This document shows positions 42,513 through 52,080 of a DNA stretch of 64,000 bases, one piece after another; the stretch's first letter is position 1, and each line of letters opens with the position of its first letter. This DNA comes from an uncultured Desulfovibrio sp. Lineage in GTDB: Bacteria > Desulfobacterota > Desulfovibrionia > Desulfovibrionales > Desulfovibrionaceae. Position numbers and translations under genes: made by a program. A model generated the notes under the pieces. It worked only from the letters and a program-made list of their open reading frames with translations. It was not told where the DNA came from and searched no databases. The DNA is taken from positions 46,396-110,395 of the forward strand of contig CAJXRQ010000009.1 in NCBI GenBank assembly GCA_913060505.1, given 5' to 3'.

Positions 42513-43721
42513 TTATTCCACCCCGACCGCCGAAGCACTCTTACTCACGCCATTGTGGCTGGCCGCCACCACGGTGTAGAGCGTGCCCGCCGCCTGAACT
42601 TTATCCTGCCACTCGGTTTCCGAGACCCACGAAGCAACAAGAACCCATGCTTTTTCCGGCTGTCGACGATAGACCCTATACCGCGTGGCCGAGGGTACGG
42701 GCTGCCACGAAAGTCGCACGCCGTCCGATCCCTTTTCCACGGTCAAGCCATTCGGGGCGGCAGGCCGTTCCGGTGCGCCAAGATCCAGCACCCGAAACGC
42801 GGTGTAGGGAATCTTATACAACAGACCTTCGCGCACCACACCGTTCCACTGTGCCGTGCCCTCGTATTCCGCATAAATCTTGGGATGTCCGCTGCTGTCT
42901 ACCAAAATCATGCCATACTCCTGTAAGGCTCGGGCAATCACACGCGCCGCAGGAGTCAGTCCCCACCGATCGAAATCATCCTCTGCCAAGCCCGGGTCGA
43001 GCTGTAGCCGCGCCCCGGAAGGAAGCTGAACCATAAGTGACTGCTGCCCGTCACCAAAAACGTCAGCGGACAAATCCCGCCCGTCACTCTTCGTGGCCGG
43101 ATACACAAACATTTTGTTCGGATAATTCACCCCGAATGCAATGGCGTGGTCAATGCGCCCCTGCGCGATTTCCCACGGCCGCACCAACCCGGCCAGATAA
43201 GGAACTCCGGCACCCCGGTTAAAAAAACCAAAGGGCGGCACTCCCGACCAATTCGTATTGTAATGATACCCGTTCACGGCCAGAAACGCATTTGCCACAG
43301 ACTCGACCCGCCACAGCCCCCATTCATCGCCGGTTTTCGGATTCCAGATGATAAGCTGACCATCCCTACCCGCCGCAGGCACGGCATGGGCAGGCACCGG
43401 GATGAACACTTTGGCTTCCTTGATCACCGTGGCCCGACGGTTTTCACGGTCCACTTCGGTATACCTGCCGGAAAAATAGACCGGTACATGCGGGATTTTC
43501 GTGTCCACCTCATACACCGGCATGGTGTATTTCGCGACATTGGATCCGAACAGGCCGGTCATGGACTGCACAAAAACATCGCTATGCCTGTCGTACGCCG
43601 GATTCGGACCTATGCGCAAATTCCACGGACTAACATTGTTGTAGGGTCGCTGTCCGGCCAGACTTGCCGCAGCGAAACACAAAACGGCCAGCGAAATCAG
43701 CAAGCTGTATTTCTTAGTCAT
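42513..43721 (-). CDS. Secreted protein with C-terminal fibronectin type III domain
   Basis: A 402-residue exported protein. Start MTKKYSLLISL was chosen; GGAGG lies 11 bases upstream and the ATG overlaps the upstream glycosyltransferase by eight bases. A signal peptide ends near SLAGQ. The central part (NNVSPWNLRIGPNPAYDRHSD, GVNYPNKMFVYPATKSDG, LPSGARLQLDPGL) is a conserved secreted fold of unknown function. Residues about 318-402 form an FnIII domain (PAAPNGLTVEKGSDGVRLSWQPVPSATRYRVYRR). Extracellular polysaccharide-binding or -modifying activity is possible from context only. Confidence 0.85.
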   Translation of the reverse strand: MTKKYSLLISLAVLCFAAASLAGQRPYNNVSPWNLRIGPNPAYDRHSDVFVQSMTGLFGSNVAKYTMPVYEVDTKIPHVPVYFSGRYTEVDRENRRATVIKEAKVFIPVPAHAVPAAGRDGQLIIWNPKTGDEWGLWRVESVANAFLAVNGYHYNTNWSGVPPFGFFNRGAGVPYLAGLVRPWEIAQGRIDHAIAFGVNYPNKMFVYPATKSDGRDLSADVFGDGQQSLMVQLPSGARLQLDPGLAEDDFDRWGLTPAARVIARALQEYGMILVDSSGHPKIYAEYEGTAQWNGVVREGLLYKIPYTAFRVLDLGAPERPAAPNGLTVEKGSDGVRLSWQPVPSATRYRVYRRQPEKAWVLVASWVSETEWQDKVQAAGTLYTVVAASHNGVSKSASAVGVE

Positions 43722-44652
43722 GGAGCGAAACACCTCCTTTGAGAATCAGGCGAACCGCATCCCCGATCCCGCGCACCCGGTCCCATTCGGGGCCACTGCG
43801 CTTCAGGAGCGCGATAATTATGCGGTCCAAGGCGTATCCGAACACAGCCCAGCTGAAAAATATCGAACTCCACCACCCTTTGTATCTGTATTCCCGGAAA
43901 AAAAGATATCGGCCCATGATGAACTTGCGACCCCAGGTTCGCAGATCCGGACGCATCACAGTCGACTCCAGGTGATCCAACCGGGCCAGCTGGGAGAGCA
44001 TGAGCGTATATCGCCGGGAAACGCGATAGGAAAAGTCCTTGTCTTCACCTAATCCGTATTTGCGATAACGGTCCGTAAAGCTTAAATCCTCAAAAACTTC
44101 ACGACGGTAGGAGCAGGCTCCGCCGTCCAAGAACTCTACTTCTGTCACGCCGGACAGGGGAAAGGGCGTGGTTCCGAAGTCCGTACAAAAGCCTGAGGGC
44201 AACACACGCCCCTCGCGCCAGCCGGAAACCAGAAAAGGAATATTGACCACGCGCCGAATTTTTTGAAGTACGCCCAGCGGCTTTTTATTGGTTATGCCCC
44301 CGCCCACGCCGCCAACGCGCCCGGTTTCGTCAAGTTCATAGACCTTGAGAATCTCGGCCACGTATTCCGGCTCCAACACAACGTCATCGTCCAAAAAGAA
44401 AATGATCTCCTGCGTGGCCAACGAAACGCCCATATTACGAGATTCGGTCAGTCCCGGTTCTTCCTTTTGCGTGTATACGCAGTGAATAGCTGCGGCCTTG
44501 CACTCGGCTTCCAGCGGAAACCCGGGCAAGTCGCCGTCGTCCACCACAATAATTTCTTCCGGCAGACGGGTCTGGGCCAGCAGGGAGACCATGCAATCGT
44601 GCAATTCTTCAGGCCTGTTGTAGGTCGGTATAATGATGGTTGAGGTCAACAT
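43714..44652 (-). CDS. GT2 glycosyltransferase
   Basis: A 312-residue GT-A enzyme: TSTIIIPTYNRPEEL, IIVVDDGDLPG, TESRNMGVSLATQEIIFFLDDDVVLEP (DDD metal site), EFLDGGACSYRREVFEDLSF and GLGEDKDFSYRVSRR. No N-terminal membrane segment; a hydrophobic stretch near the end (SIFFSWAVFGYALDRIIIALL) may anchor it. It adds a sugar to the polysaccharide precursor on the cytoplasmic side. It lies between the HprK-like gene (21-base gap) and the FnIII protein gene. Confidence 0.92.
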   Translation of the reverse strand: MLTSTIIIPTYNRPEELHDCMVSLLAQTRLPEEIIVVDDGDLPGFPLEAECKAAAIHCVYTQKEEPGLTESRNMGVSLATQEIIFFLDDDVVLEPEYVAEILKVYELDETGRVGGVGGGITNKKPLGVLQKIRRVVNIPFLVSGWREGRVLPSGFCTDFGTTPFPLSGVTEVEFLDGGACSYRREVFEDLSFTDRYRKYGLGEDKDFSYRVSRRYTLMLSQLARLDHLESTVMRPDLRTWGRKFIMGRYLFFREYRYKGWWSSIFFSWAVFGYALDRIIIALLKRSGPEWDRVRGIGDAVRLILKGGVSLHD

Positions 44653-44673
44653 GGATGCTCCTTTTGAGAAACC

Positions 44674-45747
44674 TTAAAATCCCGACAACACATCGTGACA
44701 AAACGCGGCATACCCGGAATCAATGTCCGGCAAACAGACGCGCATCAATGGTATCCCCCCACCTTCCAGACATTGCGCCAAAACAGGCTCCACTCCTGCT
44801 CCCCCCGAACCGTATACCGCGTGCAACTGGCGGAGCGCCACGTAATCGGCATGAGCCATGTCGTGCACAGCCTTAACGGCACGCGCACCATCCTCCACCG
44901 CATTGCACGCATACTGCGCCCCGGCCAGCAGTAACACCCATCGGGCAATGGGTGCGTCCGGCACAAAAAGCCGTTCCGGGGCAACTTCTTTCAGGTCCAG
45001 CCGCACATAAGGATCGCACAGATTCCGCACCTTCCCACTGACCTGCAACATTGAGGGCAACACCGGCACTACCCGCGCCAGGCCACGCCGCCATGCAGCC
45101 AGCCTGCGCTTTCGGTTCAAGACAAAATATTCTGAAAACCGTTCCAAATGATAGTGGTGCACCACTATATGACGCCGAAAAGCCAAAGCCCGCCCCGCAT
45201 GCAGGATAAACGTGTTGTCGCTCAAATAATCCCAGCCATCGTGCAACATGCGAAGCATGACACTGGTTTTGCCCGCGCCCGAAAGCCCGGCCAGCACCAT
45301 GGCCTGCTCCCCTCGCACCAAAACGGCCCCTTTGCAGAGCATAGTTCCACGCCGAACCAGAACGTGTTCCACAAGGGCGAGCAGTGCATTCATCACATTT
45401 CCGGCGTGTGCCGGACGGGCGGAACAATACAAAACCGGCGGCCCGTCCAAAGTCGCCACTGCACTGGTCACTCCCAAGCGGGTCAACACCGCGTGTACGC
45501 ATCCGCCCGCCTCGTCCGCATACCAGCAGCCCGCAGCAGTCTTGATGCGCCGAAACAGTCCCGGTGGCAGAGGGGCGTTTTCCAAAGAACGCACTACCAG
45601 CTCCGGTAGCTCCTCACGCGAATCCACATCGGAGACTTTGAACCAGCCATAATCCGCATTCAACCGCGCAACCAAATGTCGGGGCAGGTCAACGCACCGG
45701 ACACGCAACAGGCTGTGCAGATCAAACCATAACTCCTGTCGCATCAT
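44674..45747 (-). CDS. HprK-like P-loop protein of the polysaccharide locus
   Basis: A 357-residue protein with a clear Walker A (LAGLSGAGKTSVML) and following WDYLSDNTFIL, as in the HPr kinase-related proteins of exopolysaccharide loci. The start is the first of two adjacent ATG codons behind AAGGAGG; it overlaps the flippase stop (ATGA). The open frame extends 76 codons upstream but only antisense to or within the flippase gene. It lacks the HPr kinase N-terminal domain. Proposed roles for this group are phosphorylation of a sugar or protein during polymer assembly, none proven here. Confidence 0.82.
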   Translation of the reverse strand: MMRQELWFDLHSLLRVRCVDLPRHLVARLNADYGWFKVSDVDSREELPELVVRSLENAPLPPGLFRRIKTAAGCWYADEAGGCVHAVLTRLGVTSAVATLDGPPVLYCSARPAHAGNVMNALLALVEHVLVRRGTMLCKGAVLVRGEQAMVLAGLSGAGKTSVMLRMLHDGWDYLSDNTFILHAGRALAFRRHIVVHHYHLERFSEYFVLNRKRRLAAWRRGLARVVPVLPSMLQVSGKVRNLCDPYVRLDLKEVAPERLFVPDAPIARWVLLLAGAQYACNAVEDGARAVKAVHDMAHADYVALRQLHAVYGSGGAGVEPVLAQCLEGGGIPLMRVCLPDIDSGYAAFCHDVLSGF

Positions 45748-47219
45748 GCCTCCTTCCTGCCGCCCAAAAGCGTTCGAACAGTCAACCCGGCAAGCTCCGG
45801 ATGCGTGCGTATTCCGCGCCTGATGACAATGGTCATGACCGCCAGATACACCAATCCGCCGCCAATATTCATGCCCCATGTCTGCCATGCCCGCCCAGCA
45901 ATGGCTCGAAACCCGACCAGATAAACAATCATGACGAAGCTGGGGCATAGCACGGCCCGCAACACCCGCGGCCACTGGTCATAGCCGGTTCCCACGCGCA
46001 CACGGATCAGGGTCAGCAAGCCCACAAACAGCAGGGCAAAAGAAATGGCCGAGGCCAGTCCAACGCCCTCAATTCCCCAGCCCACACGCACCAGCCCGAT
46101 GCTCCCTGCCAAATTCACGGCAAAAACAGCTCCGGCCACAAGAAGAGCCTGATACTGCCATCCTCTCGCCACCAAAATACCGCGCAGCACATAGCACAGG
46201 CCTAAAAAGAAACTGCCTACCACCAATATCTGAGTAGCCGGAACGCCAGCAGCGTACCGCGGCAGGAGTAGAGGCAAAAAAAGCGGTGCGGCAAAAAAAG
46301 CCCCGCCCACCAGAACAGGCAGCAGATACAGGGTATGCAGCAGCGGCACGAACAAAAAACGGTCTAAATTCTCCCGCTCCCCCTGCTGGGCAAGAGACTG
46401 CATAAGCATGGGTTCCATGATTTCCCGACTTACGGTGGGTAGATTCATGAGAAAATTGAAGGCCATAACCGCAATGGCATAAAAGCCAAGCTGCTCTGTG
46501 CCGAGCATGCCGGAAATCACAAACCGGTCCGTGGTGCGGATGGCCAAAATGCCCAGCCCGATGCACATGACAGGAAATCCCTCGCGCATCATGCGCACAT
46601 ATTCTCGCCAGTCGAATCGCGGCAAAGCCGGCAAGGGATACAGGGCACGGAGCATGGCCGAAACAACGGCTACGTTTAACACCATGGCTGCAATCAGGCC
46701 GTATATCCCGAAAAAATAAAGGAGAGGCAACGAGCCGCAGGCCATAAGCGCCGCAATATAATTGGCCCGGCTCACCAGATCAAACCGCTGGTGCGCCTTG
46801 AGCAGCGTTATCTGGTAGTCGAAGTACCAGTTGATCAAAATGAACAGGCCGAAAGCGGCCACCCCCACGCGGTGCACTGTTGTAACTGCTTCGGGCAGGG
46901 CCACGCAGAAGAATATGACAATGAAAAGCAGATTGGCCCAGAAGGTACCGAAATAAAGAGCACTCTCCATGGCGAGCACACGATCTTCCCGCTTCTCGGC
47001 TTGAAACCTCGGTATGGAAAATCGCGCGGCCTGCCGGGCGCCCAACGGGACGAAAGCACCATAGCCGGGAATTACCTTGAGCAGACTATACAACCCGTAA
47101 TGCTCCGGGGAGAGTAACTTTGGGCGCAGCACGGCCACCACCACGCCAAGCATCTGCCTGAACGCGATGCTGGAAAAATAGGCGGCTATCCGCTGCGCCG
47201 TTGTTTTCGTCTGTGTCAT
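45744..47219 (-). CDS. Wzx-type polysaccharide flippase
   Basis: A 491-residue membrane protein with about 12-14 helices, starting MTQTKTTAQRIAAYFSSIAFRQ. Typical features of Wzx/MATE-like flippases are GALYSLLKVIPGYGAFV-type loops near the N-terminus (HYGLYSLLKVIPGYGAFVPLGARQA), RTTDRFVISGMLGTEQLGFYAIAV and repeated small-residue helices. It moves lipid-linked repeat units across the inner membrane. It is the first gene of the minus-strand half of the polysaccharide locus. Confidence 0.9.
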   Translation of the reverse strand: MTQTKTTAQRIAAYFSSIAFRQMLGVVVAVLRPKLLSPEHYGLYSLLKVIPGYGAFVPLGARQAARFSIPRFQAEKREDRVLAMESALYFGTFWANLLFIVIFFCVALPEAVTTVHRVGVAAFGLFILINWYFDYQITLLKAHQRFDLVSRANYIAALMACGSLPLLYFFGIYGLIAAMVLNVAVVSAMLRALYPLPALPRFDWREYVRMMREGFPVMCIGLGILAIRTTDRFVISGMLGTEQLGFYAIAVMAFNFLMNLPTVSREIMEPMLMQSLAQQGERENLDRFLFVPLLHTLYLLPVLVGGAFFAAPLFLPLLLPRYAAGVPATQILVVGSFFLGLCYVLRGILVARGWQYQALLVAGAVFAVNLAGSIGLVRVGWGIEGVGLASAISFALLFVGLLTLIRVRVGTGYDQWPRVLRAVLCPSFVMIVYLVGFRAIAGRAWQTWGMNIGGGLVYLAVMTIVIRRGIRTHPELAGLTVRTLLGGRKEA

Positions 47220-47797
47220 ATTACCGCCGGAAACAATACGGATTTCAACCCATACACTACCCCGGAACCGTGGCCGGAGCAAGCTCCGGCTCTTGATTTC
47301 TTGACTCCTGATTCCCCGATTATGCGTTTTTTCTTCCCTCCCCAACGGTTGCGGCCTCTGGTTCAGGCAGCTCTACCGGTTTTCGCGTGTAGGGGTGATA
47401 AGTCTCGCGGTTTGTGGCGTAGGCCGCAGTCAAGGGGGGTAGTCAGACTCCTTATCCCTTTTGAGTCATTATTGAAGCGACGGACTTCACTGAGGATGTA
47501 TACATGCCCTATGCCTTACGGGGTAATCACGAGAGCTTTTCCGCCAGTTCCCCTGTTGGTGACCGACCACGACAGAAGGCTGAAACAGACCTGTGCTGCC
47601 CAAATATCAAGTACGGGGCATCCGAAAAAAATGATAAGGATATCAAGCCTGTTTCTAGAAATTTTTCGCAACCATCGCCTAGCGACAAACGATGCCCGGT
47701 CGAAAAGCTTTTTTCAAAGCCGACGGATTAATTTTTATTTTTTGTTGACAACGCAGTAGCAGCTGTCTATTCCACCAAAAAAGAACAGTGTTCATTT
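47220..47797. other. Long intergenic region upstream of flippase and TetR genes
   Basis: About 580 bases without a credible gene. It separates the divergent polysaccharide and metallophore/heme units and must hold both promoters. Open frames at 47301 and 47504 lack ribosome sites and known motifs. The right third turns AT-rich and ends with the TetR operator candidate at 47783. Confidence 0.5.
47783..47793. promoter_or_regulatory. Candidate TetR operator, copy 1 (GAACAGTGTTC)
   Basis: A palindrome GAAC-N3-GTTC five bases before the tetR start. A second copy with the same half-sites lies before the ABC genes at 48431. Position fits autorepression. Confidence 0.65.
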
Positions 47798-48412
47798 ATG
47801 CAAACCAAAAAAGATACCATACACCAAAACGTACTCGCCGTGGCACGCGAGGAGTTTTTTGAAAAAGGTTATAAAGATACCAACATGCGTACCATTGCCC
47901 GGAAGGCCGGCGTGGGACTTGGTAATATCTATAATTATTTCAAGAACAAAGATGAACTCTTCAACCATGTATTGGAACCGGCAATAACAACCCTGCTAAA
48001 ACTCACAGAGGATCACAATAGCAACGCGAACCTCAATATAGCCATATTTGAATCACAGGAATATATTACCAAAAAAAACAATGAATTTCTCAAAGTTCTG
48101 TTGGAATTCAGAGAAGAAATGCGGATATTGTTTTTTAAAGCACATGGATCTTCGCTCGAAAATTTCAAAGAGCAATATATTGAAAAGAATACGGAAACAA
48201 GCCTGGAGTTCTTACGGCTGCTGAAAGAAAGGAACCCGGATATCAACATTGATATATCGTATTTTTTCGTTCACGCAGTAAGCTCCTGGTGGGTCAGCGT
48301 TATGGGAGAATTAGTCATGCACGATCTGAAAAGAAGTGAACTGGAATGTTTCATATCTGAATACATCGAATACATAACAGCGGGATGGAAAAAAATTATG
48401 CGCGTCGAATAA
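47798..48412 (+). CDS. TetR-family regulator of the metallophore/heme cluster
   Basis: A 204-residue TetR protein. The HTH reads VLAVAREEFFEKGYKDTNMRTIARKAGVGLGNIYNYFKNKDELF; the C-terminal domain is helical and aromatic-rich (SYFFVHAVSSWWVSVMGELV). The gene is markedly AT-rich compared with its neighbours, which suggests separate acquisition. It precedes two ABC half-transporter genes by 51 bases. GAAC-N3-GTTC palindromes flank it on both sides, so it probably represses itself and the transporter pair. The inducer is unknown; heme, a porphyrin or a metallophore is possible. Confidence 0.92.
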   Translation: MQTKKDTIHQNVLAVAREEFFEKGYKDTNMRTIARKAGVGLGNIYNYFKNKDELFNHVLEPAITTLLKLTEDHNSNANLNIAIFESQEYITKKNNEFLKVLLEFREEMRILFFKAHGSSLENFKEQYIEKNTETSLEFLRLLKERNPDINIDISYFFVHAVSSWWVSVMGELVMHDLKRSELECFISEYIEYITAGWKKIMRVE

Positions 48413-48430
48413 TTTTTTTCGCCTTAAAAT

Positions 48431-48441
48431 GAACGACGTTC
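48431..48441. promoter_or_regulatory. Candidate TetR operator, copy 2 (GAACGACGTTC)
   Basis: Sits 22 bases before the first ABC transporter gene and shares GAAC-N3-GTTC with the site before tetR; here the arms extend to TGAACG/CGTTCA. Confidence 0.65.
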
Positions 48442-48463
48442 ACTTTTAAGAAAGGATTATGAA

Positions 48464-50236
48464 ATGCAGATTATATCGAAACTTAGAGAGTACATACCAG
48501 AGAAAAAAGGCTTGTTGACCGGCGCATTATTCCTGTCGGCAACGAGTTCTCTTCTCGGAATACTGCCGTTTGTTTTCATATGGCTACTTGTCCGGGAACT
48601 GCTCAACACGCAAACGCCCCCATCGCAAGCTCTTGTAAGCACCTATGCGTGGTGGGCATCGGGTACGGCGTTGGGAGGCGTTTTACTATACTTTCTGGCG
48701 CTCACGCTTTCACACTTGGCTGCTTTTCGGTTGGAGAACAACATACGCAGGCAGGCCATGCAAAAAATAGTACATTTCCCTCTCGGTTTTTTCGACAATA
48801 ATCCCAGTGGCCGTATCCGCAAGATCATAGACGACAACGCCGGGATTACTCATATGTTCCTGGCCCATCAATTACCGGATCTGGCTGGCAGCATTTTGAT
48901 GCCCCTTATCTCGTTGGTTCTTTTGTTCGTATTCGATTGGAGACTCGGACTTGCCTGCCTTATTCCCATAGTAACGGCCTTAACCATAACGCGCTTCATG
49001 ATAGGCGAACAGGGCCGACGCATCATGAGGGAATACATGACTTCCCTTGAAGACATGAACGCAGAAGCGGTTGAGTATGTTCGTGGAATCCCTGTTGTAA
49101 AAGTATTTCAACAAACGGTTTTTTCATTCAAAAACTTTTACGACAGCATCATCAGATATCGGGACATGGTCCACAGTTTTGCCGTGACGAGGGAAAAATC
49201 TCTGGCATCGTACGTGACTACGATTCATGCTTTTGCCTACATTCTTATTCCCCTTTCCATTCTGTTGATAGGAAATAGCGAAGACTACTCCTCCATCTTG
49301 CTTGATTTGATCTTTTACATCTTGATTACGCCGGTCTTTGCCCAATGCATCATGAAGAACATGTACATGAACCAGGCCGTTGGACAGGCAGTGGAAGCAA
49401 TAAGGCGCATAGAGGAGTTAACCGACGTAAAACAGCTGGATGTGACGGACGATCCGCAGCCCATTACGAATCATGAGATCGCTTTCAAGGAGGTCTCTTT
49501 CACCTATCCGGGCAACAACTCCAAAGCCGTGGAAGACATAAAGTTCACCATCCCCCAAGGGAAAACATATGCGTTGGTCGGCCCCTCGGGAGGCGGTAAA
49601 ACAACAATTGCCCGTTTTATCCCCCGCTTTTGGGATGCAGACACAGGACAGGTCTCCATCGGTGGAGTCGATGTCAGGGACGTTGCGCCAAAAGAACTCA
49701 TGCGCCATGTTTCATTTGTTTTTCAAAATACGAAATTGTTCAAAACAAGCCTGATCGACAATCTCCGGTATGGCAACGCGCACGCTTCCGAAGAAGCGGT
49801 TAACCGGGCGCTGGATTGGGCTCAGTGCCGTGAAATAATCGACAGGCTTCCAAACGGCTTGAATACGGTCATAGGCTCTGAGGGGACATACCTTTCCGGT
49901 GGGGAACAGCAAAGAATAGCCCTCGCAAGAGCCATACTGAAAGACGCTCCTGTTGTCGTTCTGGATGAAGCCACGGCTTTCAGCGACCCTGAAAATGAAC
50001 ATCTGATCCAACGGGCCCTCAACAAGCTTACCCAAGGTAAAACCGTTCTTACCATCGCCCACAGGTTAAATAATGTGGTGGACGTGGATTCCATTCTGGT
50101 GATCGACAAGGGAGCAGTTGTGGAACAGGGTAAGCACGAAGAATTGTTACGAAAAGAAGGGACTTACGCAGGCATGTGGAATGAATTCCAAAAGTCGCTT
50201 CAGTGGACGGTAGGTAAGGAGGTTTGCAATGATTAA
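48464..50236 (+). CDS. ABC half-transporter (YbtP/IrtA-like)
   Basis: A 590-residue exporter-fold ABC protein. Six membrane helices fill residues about 20-310 (ARENNIRRQAMQKIVHFPLGFFDNNPSGRIRKIIDDN marks the coupling helix). The nucleotide domain has Walker A GPSGGGKTTI, signature LSGGEQQRIALARAIL, Walker B PVVVLDEATAFSDPENE and the H-loop IAHRLNN. This branch includes the metallophore importers YbtPQ and IrtAB, which use an exporter fold for import; sequence alone cannot fix direction. It overlaps the next gene by eight bases, so the two form a heterodimer. Regulated probably by the upstream TetR. Confidence 0.9.
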   Translation: MQIISKLREYIPEKKGLLTGALFLSATSSLLGILPFVFIWLLVRELLNTQTPPSQALVSTYAWWASGTALGGVLLYFLALTLSHLAAFRLENNIRRQAMQKIVHFPLGFFDNNPSGRIRKIIDDNAGITHMFLAHQLPDLAGSILMPLISLVLLFVFDWRLGLACLIPIVTALTITRFMIGEQGRRIMREYMTSLEDMNAEAVEYVRGIPVVKVFQQTVFSFKNFYDSIIRYRDMVHSFAVTREKSLASYVTTIHAFAYILIPLSILLIGNSEDYSSILLDLIFYILITPVFAQCIMKNMYMNQAVGQAVEAIRRIEELTDVKQLDVTDDPQPITNHEIAFKEVSFTYPGNNSKAVEDIKFTIPQGKTYALVGPSGGGKTTIARFIPRFWDADTGQVSIGGVDVRDVAPKELMRHVSFVFQNTKLFKTSLIDNLRYGNAHASEEAVNRALDWAQCREIIDRLPNGLNTVIGSEGTYLSGGEQQRIALARAILKDAPVVVLDEATAFSDPENEHLIQRALNKLTQGKTVLTIAHRLNNVVDVDSILVIDKGAVVEQGKHEELLRKEGTYAGMWNEFQKSLQWTVGKEVCND

Positions 50237-51989
50237 TTTCCTCAAAAGACGTTTTGCCCTGTCAACCAAAGGCGCACAAAACTTCGTCAAGGCCGTTTTT
50301 CTGACAACCGCGCTTAACCTTGCGCTCATGTTGCCTGCCGTATTTATTTTCTTGTTCCTTGATGACTATCTGCGAGAGCTACTGGCTCCTACCGGCAACG
50401 GGCACATCAGCATTTGGTATTACATGACAATTGGAATACTCTTCATAGTCATCACATGGCTGTTGGCGCGCTCCCAGTACCACGGCACTTTCACGCCAGT
50501 CTATGAAGAAAGCGCGAACAGACGTATCTCTCTGGCAGAAAAATTGCGTAAACTTCCTTTGGCGTTTTTTGGCGAAAAGGATCTTTCCGATCTCACGTCC
50601 ACGATCATGACGGACAACACGGAACTGGAGCACACTTTTGCGCACGCCGTTCCCCAGCTTTTTGCTTCCATTATAAGCCTTTCCTTCATTGCTGCTGGTA
50701 TGTTCCATTTTAATTGGCAGTTATCCCTGGCTTTATTCTGGGTAGTGCCTGTAGCGGCAATAGTGATTCTTGCATCCAAGCAATGGCAGAGAAAAAACAA
50801 CAAGATAATATATGACGCAAAAAGAGATGTCTCAGAGCGTATTCAGGAAGGATTGGAGACAATACAGGAAATCAAATCATACGGTAATGAAGAATTGTAT
50901 CTTGCCGATCTGGATAGCAAACTCAACTCGTATGAAAAGGAATTGATCCGCGGCGAACTCTTGAGTGGGGCTTTGGTGAACAGCGCCCACAGCCTGCTCA
51001 AACTCGGAATTGCCAGCGTCATCATCGTCGGGGCACACCTTTTGGCCACCGAGGCGATTGATCTGTTTACATACTTCATGTTTTTAATCGTCGCATCAAG
51101 GATTTACGATCCCATCGGCGATGTATTCAACAATCTGGCTGCACTGTTTTATCTCGACATCCGGATCAACCGCATGAACGAAATGACACTACTTCCTGCT
51201 CAGTCAGGGGAGACGGAGTTCAATCCGCCCAATTTCGATATCGTTTTTGATAAGGTCGGTTTCGCATACGAATCCGGAAAACAGGTCCTGAAAAACGTTT
51301 CCTTCACTGCCAAACAGGGTGAAATAACAGCTCTGGTCGGCCCTTCCGGTGGGGGAAAAAGCACTTCGGCCCAACTGGCTGCACGCTTCTGGGATGTGGA
51401 TTCCGGCGCCATTACGTTGGGAGGCCAAGACATAAAAACCATAGACCCGGAAACCCTGTTGCAATACTTCTCCGTGGTCTTTCAGAATGTTGCGCTTTTC
51501 AACACCACGGTCATGGAAAACATCCGCGTAGGAAAACGCAACGCCACGGACGAAGAGGTTCTGCGTGTGGCAAAGTTGGCCCAGTGCGATGAATTCATCC
51601 GCAACATGCCGAAGGGGTATCAGACACTCGTTGGCGAAAATGGCGAACGGCTTTCCGGCGGTGAAAGACAACGCATTTCCATTGCACGCGCCCTGCTCAA
51701 AGACGCCCCCGTGGTCCTTTTGGACGAAGCAACGGCATCGCTTGATGTAGAAAATGAATCCAAAGTTCAGGCAGGCATTTCAGAGCTTATACGCAATAAA
51801 ACGGTACTCATCATAGCTCATAGAATGCGCACTGTGGCCAATGCACATAAAATCGTTGTTCTTGAAAACGGAACCATCGTGGAAAGCGGTGAGCCAAAGG
51901 ATCTCCGCAATAAACAGGAAAGCGTTTTCGCTTCCATGGTTGATAGACAAATGACAACCACAAACGCATCGCCAGCTTCGAACATCTGA
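50229..51989 (+). CDS. ABC half-transporter (YbtQ/IrtB-like)
   Basis: A 586-residue partner of the preceding protein. The membrane domain occupies about residues 20-320, with the coupling pattern SLAEKLRKLPLAFFGEKDLSDLTSTIMTDN. The nucleotide domain has Walker A GPSGGGKSTS, signature LSGGERQRISIARALL, Walker B VVLLDEATASLDVENE and IAHRMRT. Both ATP sites of the dimer look intact. The ribosome site AAGGAGG lies within the end of the first gene. Terminates before a strong hairpin at 52036. Confidence 0.9.
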   Translation: MINFLKRRFALSTKGAQNFVKAVFLTTALNLALMLPAVFIFLFLDDYLRELLAPTGNGHISIWYYMTIGILFIVITWLLARSQYHGTFTPVYEESANRRISLAEKLRKLPLAFFGEKDLSDLTSTIMTDNTELEHTFAHAVPQLFASIISLSFIAAGMFHFNWQLSLALFWVVPVAAIVILASKQWQRKNNKIIYDAKRDVSERIQEGLETIQEIKSYGNEELYLADLDSKLNSYEKELIRGELLSGALVNSAHSLLKLGIASVIIVGAHLLATEAIDLFTYFMFLIVASRIYDPIGDVFNNLAALFYLDIRINRMNEMTLLPAQSGETEFNPPNFDIVFDKVGFAYESGKQVLKNVSFTAKQGEITALVGPSGGGKSTSAQLAARFWDVDSGAITLGGQDIKTIDPETLLQYFSVVFQNVALFNTTVMENIRVGKRNATDEEVLRVAKLAQCDEFIRNMPKGYQTLVGENGERLSGGERQRISIARALLKDAPVVLLDEATASLDVENESKVQAGISELIRNKTVLIIAHRMRTVANAHKIVVLENGTIVESGEPKDLRNKQESVFASMVDRQMTTTNASPASNI

Positions 51990-52035
51990 TCGTTATACAG
52001 CGCTCCGCCTGGGGGTTGATAATAAACAGCAACGA

Positions 52036-52080
52036 GGCCGCACCGGAGACTTTCGTATGTCCTCTGGTGCGGCCCTTTAA
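52036..52080 (+). terminator. Intrinsic terminator after the ABC pair
   Basis: GGCCGCACCGGAG (52036-52048) pairs with CTCTGGTGCGGCC (52062-52074) with one G-T pair, followed by CTTTAA. It separates the ABC transcript from the ECF genes. Confidence 0.75.

Noticed and set aside
47301..47759. 152-codon frame between the flippase and tetR genes
   Set aside because: No ribosome site, mixed composition and no motif; the region is better read as divergent promoters.
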